Source: Serripes groenlandicus (taxonomy: Eukaryota > Mollusca > Bivalvia > Cardiida > Cardiidae). From it: a DNA stretch of 64,000 bases. How positions within the stretch are numbered: the stretch's first letter is position 1; every line of letters begins with the position of its first letter. Positions 21,835-32,611 of this stretch are shown here, piece after piece. Where the stretch lies: positions 45,935,964-45,999,963 of the forward strand of contig JASEVX010000013.1 in assembly GCA_031761405.1 (NCBI GenBank). Direction: 5' to 3'. The position numbers and the translations under genes were made by a program. The notes under the pieces are model-generated. The model did no database searches and had not been told where the DNA came from. It was given only the letters and a program-made list of their open reading frames with translations.

Positions 21835-22020
21835 TTAACTCTCACTGCCGAATCACACGAAGTCGAATCTTCCATGTTGAAAATTGGACTACACCATTTT
21901 TCGTCCAACAGGAAATTTGGTAAAATTTAATGTCTAAGTGGCAAACAATGCAGATTTCAGGAGATACAGCTCGTTACGTTTGCAAAAGCCTTTAATTGCC
22001 TTTTGACAGCGAAAGAGTAA
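21835..22020 (-). mobile_element. Family 2 TTAA MITE, diverged
   Basis: TTAACTCTCACTGCCGAATC at the left, ACAGCGAAAGAGTAA at the right, with ACAATGCAGATTTCAGGAGA, CAGCTCGTTACG inside. The second half of the central palindrome is deleted. Confidence 0.75.
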
Positions 22021-22162
22021 ACGTAGATGTGTTCCAACTAATATCAATGTGTCTACTTAGTTTCCAATAAAAACTATTTAAACCCTTTCCAGTTCTGCTC
22101 CAGACCAGACTACGAGGTACTGACTATAGACACAATTCGCTTTTGCTTTTTTTTCTCGCCTC

Positions 22163-22972
22163 GGTGGCTTAGTGGTAGAGTGTCCGCCTCGGGTGCGGGA
22201 GGTCGCGAGTTCGATCCCCAGCCGGGACAAACCAAGTACTTTGAAAATGGAAGTAATGGCTGCCCATCTTGACACTCATGGTTGTGCGGTTATCATTACG
22301 ACTAACTGACTTGTGTTAGCATTACGACTAACTGACTTGTGTTAGCATTACTACTAACTGACTTGTGTTAGCATTACTACTAACTGACTTGTGTTAGCAT
22401 TACTACTAACTGACTTGTGTTAGCATTACTACTAACTGACTTGTGTTAGCATTACTACTAACTGACTTGTGTTAGCATTACGACTAACTGACTTGTGTTA
22501 GGATAAATAATACATTTGCATATTTAGTAAAAACATAAAAAAAATCTCATGCATTGCATATATGTCGAAATTATTCCCATTACTTGTGTTAAGGTTGTTT
22601 TTTTTCTTTTTTTTTTTTTACAGCCTATATTTCTTTTCTATGTGATTTTCTTAAACACCGGTTCGACTGATCAATCAACGAACTAGAAAAATGTCTCATT
22701 CTCCTCTTACCCTATTTTAGCGAAGTTCAAATCATAACAGTTTACCCCCCAAAAGAACAGGGTTTTTTTACTTTTTTTTTTTAAATGACCATGAAATCAT
22801 GTATTTATTTGTTTGCATTACAAGATGCATGTATATATATACGTAAATAAAATCTATCTGTTAGGATAAATGGACCAGAAGTACTGGTAACTTACACGGG
22901 AAACGCCCTGGAATAAAGTGAAACATTGATGAAAGCGGCGATAAACACCAAGCAATCAGTCAATCGCTAATG
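22163..22972 (+). mobile_element. tRNA-Pro-headed SINE split by an internal expansion
   Basis: Head CGCCTCGGTGGCTTAGTGGT, GTCCGCCTCGGGTGCGGGAG (anticodon CGG), GAGTTCGATCCCCAGCCGGG. The body runs to the GTTAGCATTACGACTAACTG segment, expanded as a 26-bp array. Then come about 350 bp of AT-rich insert, and the SINE resumes at 22860 (TTAGGATAAATGGACCAGAA) to its tail. Confidence 0.85.
22290..22505. repeat. 26-bp array within a SINE, about 8 units
   Basis: Unit GTTAGCATTACTACTAACTG followed by ACTTGT. It corresponds to the single-copy SINE segment GTTAGCATNACGACTGACTG seen in other Pro-type SINEs. Inner units carry TACTAC, the first and last TACGAC. Confidence 0.95.
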
Positions 22973-22975
22973 CTT

Positions 22976-23205
22976 TTAACCCTTTCCCTCATTCAATAAT
23001 TCTGCAGCAGACGATTTTGAACATATTTTGTAAAAAAATAGAAAATCTCTATAATTGAGTGGATAACCTAGGACTAAAAATAGAAAACATTGTGTCAAAA
23101 GGAGAAATTGCTCGTTTTGGTCAATTTCTTCTTTTGTCACTATGTTTTCAAGAAGCCGTCTGCTGCAGAGGCGTCAGAAAGCGTCTATATGAGGGAAAGG
23201 GTTAA
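22976..23205 (-). mobile_element. Family 1 MITE, full length
   Basis: TTAACCCTTTCCCTCATTCA to TATGAGGGAAAGGGTTAA; inner TCTGCAGCAGACGATTTTGA and GCCGTCTGCTGCAGAGGCG. It lies about 215 bp upstream of the BTB start codon, so could overlap its promoter region. Confidence 0.95.
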
Positions 23206-23419
23206 GTTATTTATCCTGGAGCTCCTCTTATGTTTTTTTTTCTGTGTTTCAGGTTCCCTCGACGAGTTATAGGCAAAAAGACAAATACAATGCATAGGAA
23301 CCCAACAAAGAGAGCCACTATTTAAACAAACAAAAAATGCATATTCGTACACATACATTCGGCCTTTCACAATGATGCACATACAGTGAAAGCGAAAGTA
23401 GAATTTTCCATAAAAAAAA

Positions 23420-23672
23420 ATGTCTAGTCACGTGACTCGGGATTTTACGGCAGCTGACGAACTAAGCGATGTCACCGTGATCGTAGAAAATACTCGACTT
23501 TACGTTCACCGACAGTATCTGGCGGAATGGTCCGGAGTTTGGCGAAGATTGTTCCTCGTCGAGTGCCAGATGGACCCGAACGCCTCCGTGGAAATCGTTT
23601 TAGAGGATAAAAAGTTAGACGAGATCACGGAACTGCTACAGTGTATCTACTCTACACAGAAGCCCATTTCAG
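23420..23672 (+). CDS. BTB gene exon 1
   Basis: Encodes residues 1-84 and the first base of codon 85. The donor is CAG|GTGACA at 23673. The ATG has A at -3. Two MITEs flank this exon closely (22976-23205 and 23693-23925), the second starting 21 bp after the donor. Confidence 0.85.
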
Positions 23673-26600
23673 GTGACACATCGATGGTTTAATTAACCCT
23701 TTCCCTCATATGACAATTCTGCAGCAGACGACTTTGAACATATTTTGTCAAAACATGGAAAATATCCATAATTGAATGGATAACCTATGACTAAAAGTGG
23801 AAAACATTGTGGCAAAAGGAGAAATTGCACGTTTTGTGCAATTTCTTCTTTTGTCACTATGTTTTCAAAAATCCGTCTGCTGCAGAGGCGTCAGAGAGCG
23901 TCTATATGGGAACATAAGGATAACTAAAGGCAGGTCTCTTACATTATTAGTAATTATTTCTTATATCGCGTATCTGCAGCAGACGACTTAAAAAACAGAT
24001 TGTGACAAAAAGAGACATTTCTCCCCTTGCAACAATGTTTTCAACTCCATTCAATAATCAAACTTCAATTTATGGAGGATTTCCATATTTTAGCTCAGAT
24101 GTGTTCAAAGTCGTCTGCTGCAGGCATATTTGATGAAAGTGGGAAAAGGTAAACCCATTACGGTTAAAATTACACCTTTGTTTTATCTTCTTTTATAATT
24201 AAGGAACAAGCTTCGGGAATATGAGACCGAGCGTCCTGGGTTCAATCCCCAGTGTATCTACTTTTATAATTAAGGAACAGGCTTCGGGAATATGAGACCG
24301 AGCGTCCTGGGTTCAATCCCCAGTGTATCTACTTTTATAATTAAGGAACAAGCTTCGGGAATATGAGACCGAGCGTCCTGGGTTCAATCCCCAGTGTATC
24401 TACTTTTATAATTAAGGAACTAGCTTCGGGAATATGAGACCGAGCGTCCTGGGTTCAATCCCCAGTGTATCTACTTTTATAATTAAGGAGCTAGCTTCGG
24501 GAATATGAGACCGAGCGTCCTGGGTTCAATCCCCAGTGTATCTTCTTTTATAATTAAGGAACTAGCTTCGGGAATATGAGACCGAGCGTCCTGGGTTCAA
24601 TCCCCAGTGTATCTACTTTTATAATTAAGGAACAAGCTTCGGGAATATGAGACCGAGCGTCCTGGGTTCAATCCCCAGTGTATCTACTTTTATAATTAAG
24701 GAGCAGGCTTCGGGAATATGAGACCGAGCGTCCTGGGTTCAATCCCCAGTGTATCTACTTTTATAATTAAGGAACAAGCTTCGAGAATATGAGACCGAGC
24801 GTCCTGGGTTCAATCCCCAGTGTATCTACTTTTATAATTAAGGAACTAGCTTCGGCAATATGAGACCGAGCGTCCTGGGTTCAATCCCCAGTGTATCTAC
24901 TTTTATAATTAAGGAACTAGCTTCGGGAATATGAGACCGAGCGTCCTGGGTTCAATCCCCAGTGTATCTACTTTTATAATTAAGGAACAAGCTTCGGAAA
25001 TATGAGACCGAGCGTCCTGGGTTCAATCCCCAGTGTATCTACTTTTATAATTAAGGAACAAGCTTCGGGAATATGAGACCGAGCGTCCTGGGTTCAATCC
25101 CCAGTGTATCTACTTTTATAATTAAGGAACAAGCTTCGGGAATATGAGACCGGGCGTCCTGGGTTCAATCCCTAGTGTATCTACTTTTATAATTAAGGAA
25201 CAAGCTTCGGGAATATGAGACCGAGAGTCCTGGGTTCAATCCCCAGTGTATCTACTTTTATAATTAAGGAACTAGCTTCGGCAATATGAGACCGAGCGTC
25301 CTGGGTTCAATCCCCAGTGTATCTACTTTTATAATTAAGGAACAGGCTTCGGGAATATGAGACCGAGCGTCCTGGGTTCAATCCCCAGTGTATCTACTTT
25401 TATAATTAAGGAACTAGCTTCGGGAATATGAGACCGAGCGTCCTGGGTTCAATCCCCAGTGTATCTACTTTTATAATTAAGGAACTAGCTTCGGGAATAT
25501 GAGACCGAGCGTCCTGGGTTCAATCCCCAGTGTATCTACTTTTATAATTAAGGAACAAGCTTCGGGAATATGAGACCGAGCGTCCTGGGGTTCAATCCCC
25601 AGTGTATCTACTTTTATAATTAAGGAACAAGCTTCGGGAATATGAGACCGAGCGTCCTGGGTTCAATCCCCAGTGTATCTACTTTTATAATTAAGGAACA
25701 AGCTTCAGGAATATGAGACCGAGCGTCCTGGGTTCAATCCCCAGTGTATCTACTTTAATAATTAATGAACAAGCTTCGGGAATATGAGACCGAGCGTCCT
25801 GGGTTCAATCCCCAGTATATCTACTTTTATAATTAAGGAACAAGCTTCGGGAATATGAGACCGAGCGTCCTGGGTTCAATCCCCAGTGTATCTACTTTTA
25901 TAATTAAGGAACTAGCTTCGGGAATATGAGACCGAGCGTCCTGGGTTCAATCCCCAGTGTATCTACTTTTATAATAAAGGAACAAGCTTCGGGAATATGA
26001 GACCGAGCGTCCTGGGTTCAATCCCCAGTGTATCTACTTTTATAATTAAGGAACTAGCTTCGGGAATATGAGATCGAGCGTCCTGGGTTCAGTCCCCAGT
26101 GTATCTACTTTTATAATTAAGGAACTAGCTTCGGGAATATGAGACCGAGCGTCCTTGGTTCAATCCCCAGTGTATCTTCTTTTATAATTAAGGAACAAGC
26201 TTCGGGAATATGAGACCGAGCGTCCTGGGTTCAATCCCCAGTGTATCTACTTTTATAATTAAGGAACTAGCTTCGGGAATATGAGACCGAACGTCCTGGG
26301 TTCAATCCCCAGTGTATCTACTTTTATAATTAAGGAACAAGCTTCGGGAATATGAGACCGAGCGTCCTGGGTTCAATCCCCAGTGTATCTACTTTTATAA
26401 TTAAGGAACAAGCTTCGGGAATATGAGACTGAGCGTCCTGGGTTCAATCCCCAGTCGCGGCGGACATTATGTAAGGCCTTTGGACAAGGGATATTTCCAG
26501 GCCTAGAACTGGTTTGTTTACCCAGACATCAAGAAGTAGTGAACTGGCGCCGTGATATATCTGAAATAACGTTGAAAACGGCGTAAACCCTTAATATAAA

Positions 26601-29600
26601 TGAAACATTGATCGATTGGTGTCGTTTTCGATAAATTGTCCATCATATCACGGCGGCCAGTTCACATATCCTTGTGTTACAAGGCTGTCTCGATATGTTT
26701 TGTCCGGCACACTCGATTGCCGAACGCGGTTTCTGCATCACAAATAAAGGCCATGTGATGCATGAGAACCGGGTATTTTTTTTAACGAATAATTGTTGGT
26801 TTGTTTGTGATGCATGACGATGGGCGTGGCTTAGAAAGTCGATATCGGATCCATGGACTCTAATGAGCCCCTTGCTAAAAATAAGTAAACATACATATCT
26901 TCTTTATTCAGCATTAAATATAACATATTTGTAGCCAATACACATATTAATATTTTACATAATATTGTGTTACCAGGCTGTCCTTCCAAACAACTTGCTT
27001 CTTAGTGAGAGCCGAATGACGCGTGTCGCATTAATTAACTCTTTCAGCGCCAAAAGCAATATTGAGGTTATTGCAAACAATACAGATTCAGTTGAATCAG
27101 CTCGTAGCGAGCTGTCTCACCTGAAATCAGCATTCTTTACCTTGTAGTTATCAAAATAGTCCCAAACTTTTATTAAATGAGAAATGGAGACGCACGGTTT
27201 TGAACATGGAAGAGTCTCCTTTAAACAATTCGGCGCTGAAATAGTTAAATTGTATCAAGAGTCAGAAAGAGCTGCAGTTCATCTTGTTATAAGCTGTGAT
27301 AACAACACTTTGGCAAGAAGGTCAAAGGGAAGTAATTCACATTTGTTCTATAGACGGCCATGATAGTATTATGGGTTATGGTTCGTTCCAAACAAGTCAA
27401 ACAACACAGAAACCTAAAGTTAAATATTAGAACTACCAAAATAGCCAAGAAAACATACAGGTTGACGTACCATTTTTCTAGATAGATGGTCATCTCGCAC
27501 AGAATTTTGCTCTCAATTTCTGAAAATAAAGGATGTTCTGAAAATGGCTCTTAAGGTGTCAATATAGCTAAAAAGCAAACATTATGTTGATTATAAATCA
27601 GACAGAGGTTATTCAACTTTGTAAAAAAAAAGAACTTTCAACAAAATCAACATTGTCCAATGGGAGACAACTTCAGTCTTACGTATTCATCTGAAATAGT
27701 CCGCCCGTGAAGCCGATCCGAGTTATTTCCCTTTGACCTGAAGTCTCCGAAATAGGTCACATGACACAAAAAGTGTTTGTTTCATTGGGGAGGGTGGGAG
27801 GGGGTACGTCGTATTTTATATTTTCCCTCATACATACGCTGCTGACACTTCTGCAGCAAATTCTCCCTTTTCCACAATGATTTCAACTCCATTCAATAAT
27901 CATACTTTCATATACAGAAGTAAATCATATGTTTCGATAGATGTGTTCTAAGTCATCTGCTGCAATTTGTTGAATGTGGGAAAGGGTTAAACATAATTGA
28001 GCCGTCCCGCGAGAAAACCAACAGTGTGGACTCTGCGTAAAGTATCGATCCGGATCAGCCTAAGCATGCAGCGTATGCTTACCCAGATAGACCCTCTTCG
28101 CGACCTGTGGATTCTGTTTCAGGAATCAGTACTCTATACCTCTATCCCCCTGAGACGGAATGTGTCGACCCGGATCAGTCTGCGCGGACTGCGCAGGCTG
28201 ATCTGGATCGATACATTACGCAGAGGCCATAATGTTGGTTTTCTCACGGGACGGCTCAATTAAGTTCAGTAATCTCCAAGCGACAGAACTCCATTCGGTC
28301 ATACATGAAGGACAAACCAGTCCTAGGCTAGGACATGTGTCGTGCCAAAATAGTGATTGATTGCTTAGAGTTTAACATTATTGCAACAATCGTTCAGTTA
28401 TATCACTGCGTTTCCTAGGTAAGTTACCAGCACTACTGGTCAATTGATGCTGACACCAGTCAGTCAGTCAGTCAGTCGTAATGCTATCCCCGCAATCCTG
28501 AGCGCCAAGGAGAGCAGACATTACTTCCATTTAAAGTATTTGGTATGAAATCCCCGGCCGGGGATCGAACCCACGACCTCCCGCACCCGAGGCGGACGCT
28601 TCACCACTACACCACCGAGGCGGTTTATGATAAAAGGCTGTGCAACTAAAATGAAACAATTTGAGCATACAATGGAATCGCGATAACTCAAAATAGAAAG
28701 GGATCCATAGATTACCTCGAGTCTTTTCGCTGCTTTCAAAACACAGACCGTTAACGGGAATGGTTCGAGGTTAAACGATGTATTCGATTTAAACGACATA
28801 TTCCAGTAAAACGACATATTCGAATTATCACATATTCGAATTAAACGATATATTCCAGTAAAACGACATATTCGATTTATCACATATTCAAGTTAAACGA
28901 TATATTCGATTTAACACATATTCCAGTAAAACGACATATTCGAATTATCACATATTCGAGTTAAACGATATATTCGATTTAAACGACATATTCGAATTAT
29001 CACATATTCCAGTGAAACGATGTATTAGAATTTTCACTTATTGGATCTAAAACGATATATTCAAGTAAAATTATATATTCGAATTAAACGATATATTCGA
29101 ATTGTTGCATATTCGAGCAAAACGACATATTCGAATTATCACATATTCCAGTAAAACAACATATTCTAACTATCACTTATTCGAAATATAACATATTCGA
29201 GTAAAACGATATATTCGGATTATCACATATTCCAGTTAAACGTTATATTCGAATAATCACATATTTGAGTTATCGCGAGATCACTTAATTATACATGTAT
29301 TATAACAATGTCTGATGCCGGTTTTGCCGTATACAGATATTTCCAAAGAGTCCTCTGCTAAAAAAATATCTGACTTAATTTAGTTTATATTGATTGCGAC
29401 ACACGTTTTCAGCACGCACAGTATCTACATGAAGGTTTATATCCTTTGCTTCATCTGTCAACCTTTTCTCTTTCTTTCTTTGCAGAAGTCAATGTGAATT
29501 TTTTACTCCAGTTCGCGGAAGAATATGATATGTCGAGCATGAAAATGCGATGTGAGGACTTCTTTTTGTCGTGTGATAAGTCTTTAGAAGTTCTAGTATT

Positions 29601-30033
29601 GGCGGAGAAATACGATATGAAAACTTTATACAAACGGTGCATCGAGTTCGCAAAGACGCTTACAATGGAAGACTTGGAGAAGAGTTCCGAATACAAAGAT
29701 CTGAGTCAAGAGACGCTTATAAAAATATACAAAGAAAAAATAAACATGATGCGGAACTATGCAAATGACCTGAAACAAAGCGAAACGAAACTTACGCACC
29801 AAAAGGATAGTTTAGAGGACGAAAAGGAAGGGATGATATCAATGTTTAAAAATATAAATAAACTCTGGGAGATGCCAAATAAGCGATGCTATAAACACAT
29901 GACGGAGGAAAGATTTAATTACACGTGTCGGGATTGTAATGAGAAATTACAGAGAGAGGTCCGCCGAATGTGTCACGATGGACAACACGTGCGCAGGTTT
30001 TACAAAATAAACAACACAACAACGAAACAATAA
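23420..30033 (+). CDS. BTB/POZ-domain protein, two exons, 266 aa
   Basis: Joined exons 23420-23672 and 29486-30033. The splice site splits a Glu codon (G|AA), and joining restores the BTB fold across the junction. Residues about 12-111 form a BTB/POZ domain: LSDVTVIVENTRLYVHRQYL, then a long helical region, and after the junction FLLQFAEEYDMSSMKMRCED, the classic late BTB helices. Residues about 112-150 are helical (VLVLAEKYDMKTLYKRCIEF). About 155-205 are charged and likely coiled coil (KSEYKDLSQ region onward). The C-terminus has a Cys/His cluster (C219, H222, C232, C235, C247, H248, H252) that could bind zinc. BTB proteins usually dimerise and often act as CUL3 adaptors; there is no Kelch, MATH or zinc-finger array here, so the substrate and role are unknown. 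An in-frame TAA at 23411-23413 just precedes the ATG and supports this start. The frame is intact with no stop or frameshift. The 5.8-kb intron is nearly all repeats. Confidence 0.85.
23693..23925 (-). mobile_element. Family 1 MITE, right end degraded
   Basis: Starts TTAACCCTTTCCCTCATATG; GCAGCAGACGACTTTGAACA, GGATAACCTATGACTAAAAG and GTCTGCTGCAGAGGCGTCAG follow. The right end reads TATATGGGAACATAAGG, so the terminal GGGAAAGGGTTAA is lost. Confidence 0.9.
23966..24156 (+). mobile_element. Family 1 MITE, shortened
   Basis: TATCTGCAGCAGACGACTTA, GTGACAAAAAGAGACATTTC, AGTCGTCTGCTGCAGGC and GTGGGAAAAGG. The central palindrome is deleted and the left terminus is missing. Confidence 0.8.
24195..26455. 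repeat. 71-bp array of a tRNA-like SINE head, 32 units
   Basis: The period is 71 bp (AAGGAAC at 24201, 24272, 24343 and on to about 26403). Each unit has TTCGGGAATATGAGACCGAG, then CGTCCTGGGTTCAATCCCCA, which is the anticodon-to-B-box part of a tRNA-Ser-type SINE head, then GTGTATCTACTTTTATAATT. The last unit passes directly into the rest of a normal SINE (26445 on). Nearly every unit keeps an intact pol III B box (GGTTCAATCCC). It lies wholly within the BTB gene intron. No spacers, so it is not CRISPR. Confidence 0.97.
26427..26605 (+). mobile_element. tRNA-Ser-type SINE, body and tail
   Basis: Continues from the last array unit: CCCCAGTCGCGGCGGACATT, GGCCTTTGGACAAGGGATAT, CCAGGCCTAGAACTGGTTTG, GTTGAAAACGGCGTAAACCC. 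This is the probable parent of the 71-bp array. Confidence 0.85.
26606..27030 (-). mobile_element. tRNA-Asp-type SINE interrupted by another element
   Basis: Tail and body at 26606-26689 (TATCACGGCGGCCAGTTCAC) resume at 26965 (TTGTGTTACCAGGCTGTCCT) and run to GAATGACGCGTGTCGCATT. The head is missing. Confidence 0.8.
26690..26964 (-). mobile_element. Interspersed element, copy 2, with TSD
   Basis: 275 bp, the inverted counterpart of 17813-18370 without the nested SINE. It is flanked by an imperfect 17-18 bp duplication (TTGTGTTACAAGGCTGTC / TTGTGTTACCAGGCTGTC) within a SINE. The long duplication suggests insertion by target-primed reverse transcription. Neither copy has coding sequence, so the mobiliser is unknown. 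Confidence 0.85.
27035..27248 (-). mobile_element. Family 2 TTAA MITE
   Basis: TTAACTCTTTCAGCGCC to GGCGCTGAAATAGTTAA, with GAATCAGCTCGTAGCGAGCT as central palindrome. Full length, 214 bp. Confidence 0.88.
27249..27820. other. Intron sequence without recognised features
   Basis: No repeat or coding signal beyond a 68-codon chance frame on the - strand. Confidence 0.5.
27821..27990 (+). mobile_element. Family 1 MITE with internal deletion
   Basis: CCCTCATACATACGCTGCTG, ACTTCTGCAGCAAATTCTCC and the right end GTGGGAAAGGGTTAA at 27990. The core palindrome is gone. Confidence 0.8.
27998..28258. mobile_element. TGAGCCGTCCC-ended MITE, complete
   Basis: 261 bp with near-perfect ends TGAGCCGTCCCGCGAGAAAA / TTTTCTCACGGGACGGCTCA. 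It starts 8 bp after the preceding MITE ends. The flanks read AAT and ATT, so the target duplication is ambiguous. Confidence 0.92.
28350..28625 (-). mobile_element. tRNA-Pro-headed SINE
   Basis: On the - strand: CCTCGGTGGTGTAGTGGTGA, GTCCGCCTCGGGTGCGGGAG (anticodon CGG), GGTTCGATCCCCGGCCGG, then body to GATTGATT tail. It contains a small (CAGT)n expansion at 28464-28482. The B box is intact. Confidence 0.9.
28745..29275. repeat. Short-unit array (TTCGAATTATCACATATTCC type)
   Basis: Irregular 17-33 bp units mixing AAACGACATATTCGAATTAT, CACATATTCCAGT and CGATATATTCGA. TTCGAA/ATATTCG motifs are self-complementary. It is the last repeat block before BTB exon 2. Confidence 0.9.
29486..30033 (+). 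CDS. BTB gene exon 2 (3' exon)
   Basis: The acceptor is TTTCTTTCTTTGCAG|AA with a good pyrimidine tract. The 548-base exon encodes the rest of codon 85 to residue 266 and the TAA stop at 30031-30033. Codon usage is ordinary and lacks repeats, in contrast with everything around it. Confidence 0.87.
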
Positions 30034-30484
30034 TCCATGCAGTGATGGTGCATCGGCCCCAACTCGGCAGTTTGAAGTTACATGCCCCTACCATTACAAT
30101 ATAGGTGGCGCATTCACCATTAATGGCGGCGCCCTTTGAACATGGTGTAGCAAACAAAACGGCAATAGAGACAATCTGTTTATGGACCTTTCAAAATCCA
30201 AAAATATTTTGATTTATTATTTTTGTATTGATTCCAAATATTAAGTTTTATTAGCCATCTTACGAACAATTGTATATTTACTATATATGCCCTAGCAATA
30301 CTTAAGGGGAAGTGACCAGTTTAGTCGCCATTGTTAGTTCATACTAATTTAGTAATGTAATGTAAGCCATACTACCATACTACTGAAATAGTCATCCGGA
30401 ATGTTCAAAGGTCGTCTGCTTTACACTCATCAGACGAACAATTTCAACAATCTAAAACACTGAAAGAACGATATTGATAAAGAG
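30034..30484. other. Downstream of BTB gene; 3' UTR expected
   Basis: No AATAAA lies close to the stop codon; the first I see is near 30600 inside a MITE. Nothing else is recognised. Confidence 0.45.
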
Positions 30485-30664
30485 TTAACACATATTGAAA
30501 TAAAAGGTGAAATTGCTCGAAACGAGCTGTCTCACATGAAATCAGCATTATTTGCCTTTTTGTTATAATAATATTCTAACATTTTGTATTATATGAAGAA
30601 TAAAATCGGCCGGTTTTGAACATGGAAGGGTCTACTTTACACAATTCGGCGCTGAAAGAGTTAA
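30485..30664 (-). mobile_element. Family 2 TTAA MITE, chimeric left half
   Basis: Right part TTGAACATGGAAGGGTCTAC to GGCGCTGAAAGAGTTAA is typical. The left part (AAGGTGAAATTGCTCGAAAC, then GAGCTGTCTCAC) mixes family 1 and family 2 core sequence, as if the two had recombined. Confidence 0.75.
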
Positions 30665-30681
30665 ATCGTATAAATAACTTT

Positions 30682-30795
30682 CTCTCCTTGGCGCGATAGA
30701 ATTAGGACCGACTCGCTTATGTTAGGATAAAAGGACTAGTAGTTATGGTAACGATTCCAGGAAACGCCTTAATATAACTGAACATTAGTTGAATC
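30682..30795 (+). mobile_element. tRNA-Pro SINE, 3' fragment
   Basis: GTTAGGATAAAAGGACTAGT, CCAGGAAACGCCTTAATATA, ACTGAAC. Head absent. Confidence 0.7.
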
Positions 30796-31522
30796 CACAA
30801 AGTTTACAACAATCGTCATTACCATGGAAACGGTTATTATCGATATGGTCCTTGATTGTATCTTAGACCTTTATTTGGGTTTTTTCCCCTCATGTTTTCA
30901 TATTCCATTAACATTGTATATCTTCTAATTTTCTCATAATTTTGTGATTTTCATAATTATCAATTCACTATGCGTTTGTATATACTCATGTCAGTTCATC
31001 TGTATATCTCTTCCATGTTTTCTGTTCATTTTGTCTATGAATTTGTGTATCGTTTCTTCATTATAATCTTAAAAATTGGAGGAAAAAAGTTATAAACCCT
31101 TTTTGCACTGACAGGCTCTGTTCTTTTTCTCTCTATAATTCATGTTCAAAGGTGCTGAACTCCAGATGGAGATAAAACAAATTGAAAAGTATAATAGTAA
31201 CAACAATGTAAGTATGGCAAGTGGAGTGTTGCAATATTGTATAAAACAAATATATGGATTTAAAAAAAAATATATGGAGTAAAAAAATATATATATGGAG
31301 TAAAAAAAAATATATTAAACCAGAATGATGATTCAAGTATTTGAAGACAATTTTTGAGAACATTTTTAAAACTTTGACTATACTATCTTTAACCTGAAGG
31401 TCGGCACCTTTAAGATCCTTCACCCTTACCACCTGGAACATTATTACATAGTCTGGTAAATTCAAAACGTATGGCGTGAACCAACAATGAAGACTAGATT
31501 GGTCAACTCCATAGAGAATACC
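30796..31522. other. No supported gene
   Basis: AT-rich. A 132-codon - strand frame (31133-31531) has a plausible-looking N-terminal half but a low-complexity remainder and runs into the palindrome at 31523; I do not call it. Confidence 0.5.
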
Positions 31523-31673
31523 TAACTGCATGTTTTTGATATAGAATTTATGTCACAAGGGAAAAAAGGGATAATTTGGTTAAAATCACGGAACCGTAGG
31601 TTGAGTGATTTTACACCAAATTACCCCTTTTTTCCCCGAGTGACATAAATTCTATATCAAAAACATGCAGTTA
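31523..31673. mobile_element. Long hairpin element, 151 bp
   Basis: TAACTGCATGTTTTTGATAT, AGAATTTATGTCAC and AAAAAAGGG pair with the mirror sequence ending at 31673. Arms are about 65 nt with few mismatches, the loop about 15 nt. It looks like a foldback MITE; no target duplication is certain. Confidence 0.85.
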
Positions 31674-32518
31674 GTTATTCTATTTATTATATATCTGGAA
31701 TAAATCTCCCCCTTTTTTTAAAGAAACATATAAAAAAAAATGACTTGGCCTTAGGCGTATGAATGTTACGTAACCAATGACTGCATCATTTTAAGACGTT
31801 CCATGGCTGTTCCATTAATGTTTACGCCGCACGTTTAAATCAATGTTTTATGTCATTCTTTATATTTTCTTTTGTAAGTTTCTTAAGATGTCTCTTAGGA
31901 TGACATTTTAAAATATAATTGAAACACATTTTTATCTTATTTTCACTTTAATAATTATCAAAAATCATACTATCAACATTTTAAGTAAACATAAAAAAAG
32001 TAGTTCCGGCAAAAATGATATCATCACTAGTGATGATATAAATAAACTAAAAGTGTTATCGTCCCAGTGTTAGTTATCATTTTTTTAAAAATTGATATTG
32101 ATTTTATGTCACTTAAATTTCAATGCAAAATTTGGATAGGTATGTAATAAATTTATTTATTTAATGCTAAACGATGAGATACTGAGATACAATCCATATC
32201 ATCCACACTGTGAGTGATATAGGTATGACGTCATTTTCCTAGTTTCCGGTCATGGTTTTGACTACACACGTTATATGTAATGGGTATATTATTAGATCGG
32301 ATACAAGCATTGTCATGTGATAAAAACCTTATCTTATCTATACCCATGTATAATTCCGTATTCCGTAAATTTAACAAATAAATCGGACTTATTGTCATTG
32401 TCTGACATTGTGTAGTAAGCAAATACATTCACACAGATTCGTCCGCGTGTGAACAGGTACGAAGACACCAAATAGTTTCATTATTTCATCATCAATTATC
32501 ATAAAATAAGAAGAAAAT
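31674..32518. other. No gene; one 22-nt palindrome
   Basis: ATATCATCACTAGTGATGAT followed by AT at 32018-32039 is a perfect palindrome centred on CTAG. Otherwise AT-rich without features. Confidence 0.6.
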
Positions 32519-32611
32519 GTGTTTGTTTTGAGTAGATATGCGCTCGTGAATATATTCAATTGTATCACTTCTCAATGAGATATATTCCATATCCACTCAA
32601 AACAAAACAAA
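32519..32611. repeat. Inverted repeat, small foldback element
   Basis: TGTTTGTTTTGAGTAGATAT pairs imperfectly with ATATCCACTCAAAACAAAAC. 93 bp in total, with an AATATATTC / GAGATATATTCC inner pair. Confidence 0.7.

Noticed and set aside
24195..26455. CRISPR array or tRNA gene cluster
   Set aside because: Units are contiguous with no unique spacers, the host is an animal, and each unit holds only part of a tRNA-like head.
31133..31531. 132-codon - strand frame
   Set aside because: The first half overlaps the 31523-31673 foldback, the rest is low complexity, and I see no paired exon or known domain.
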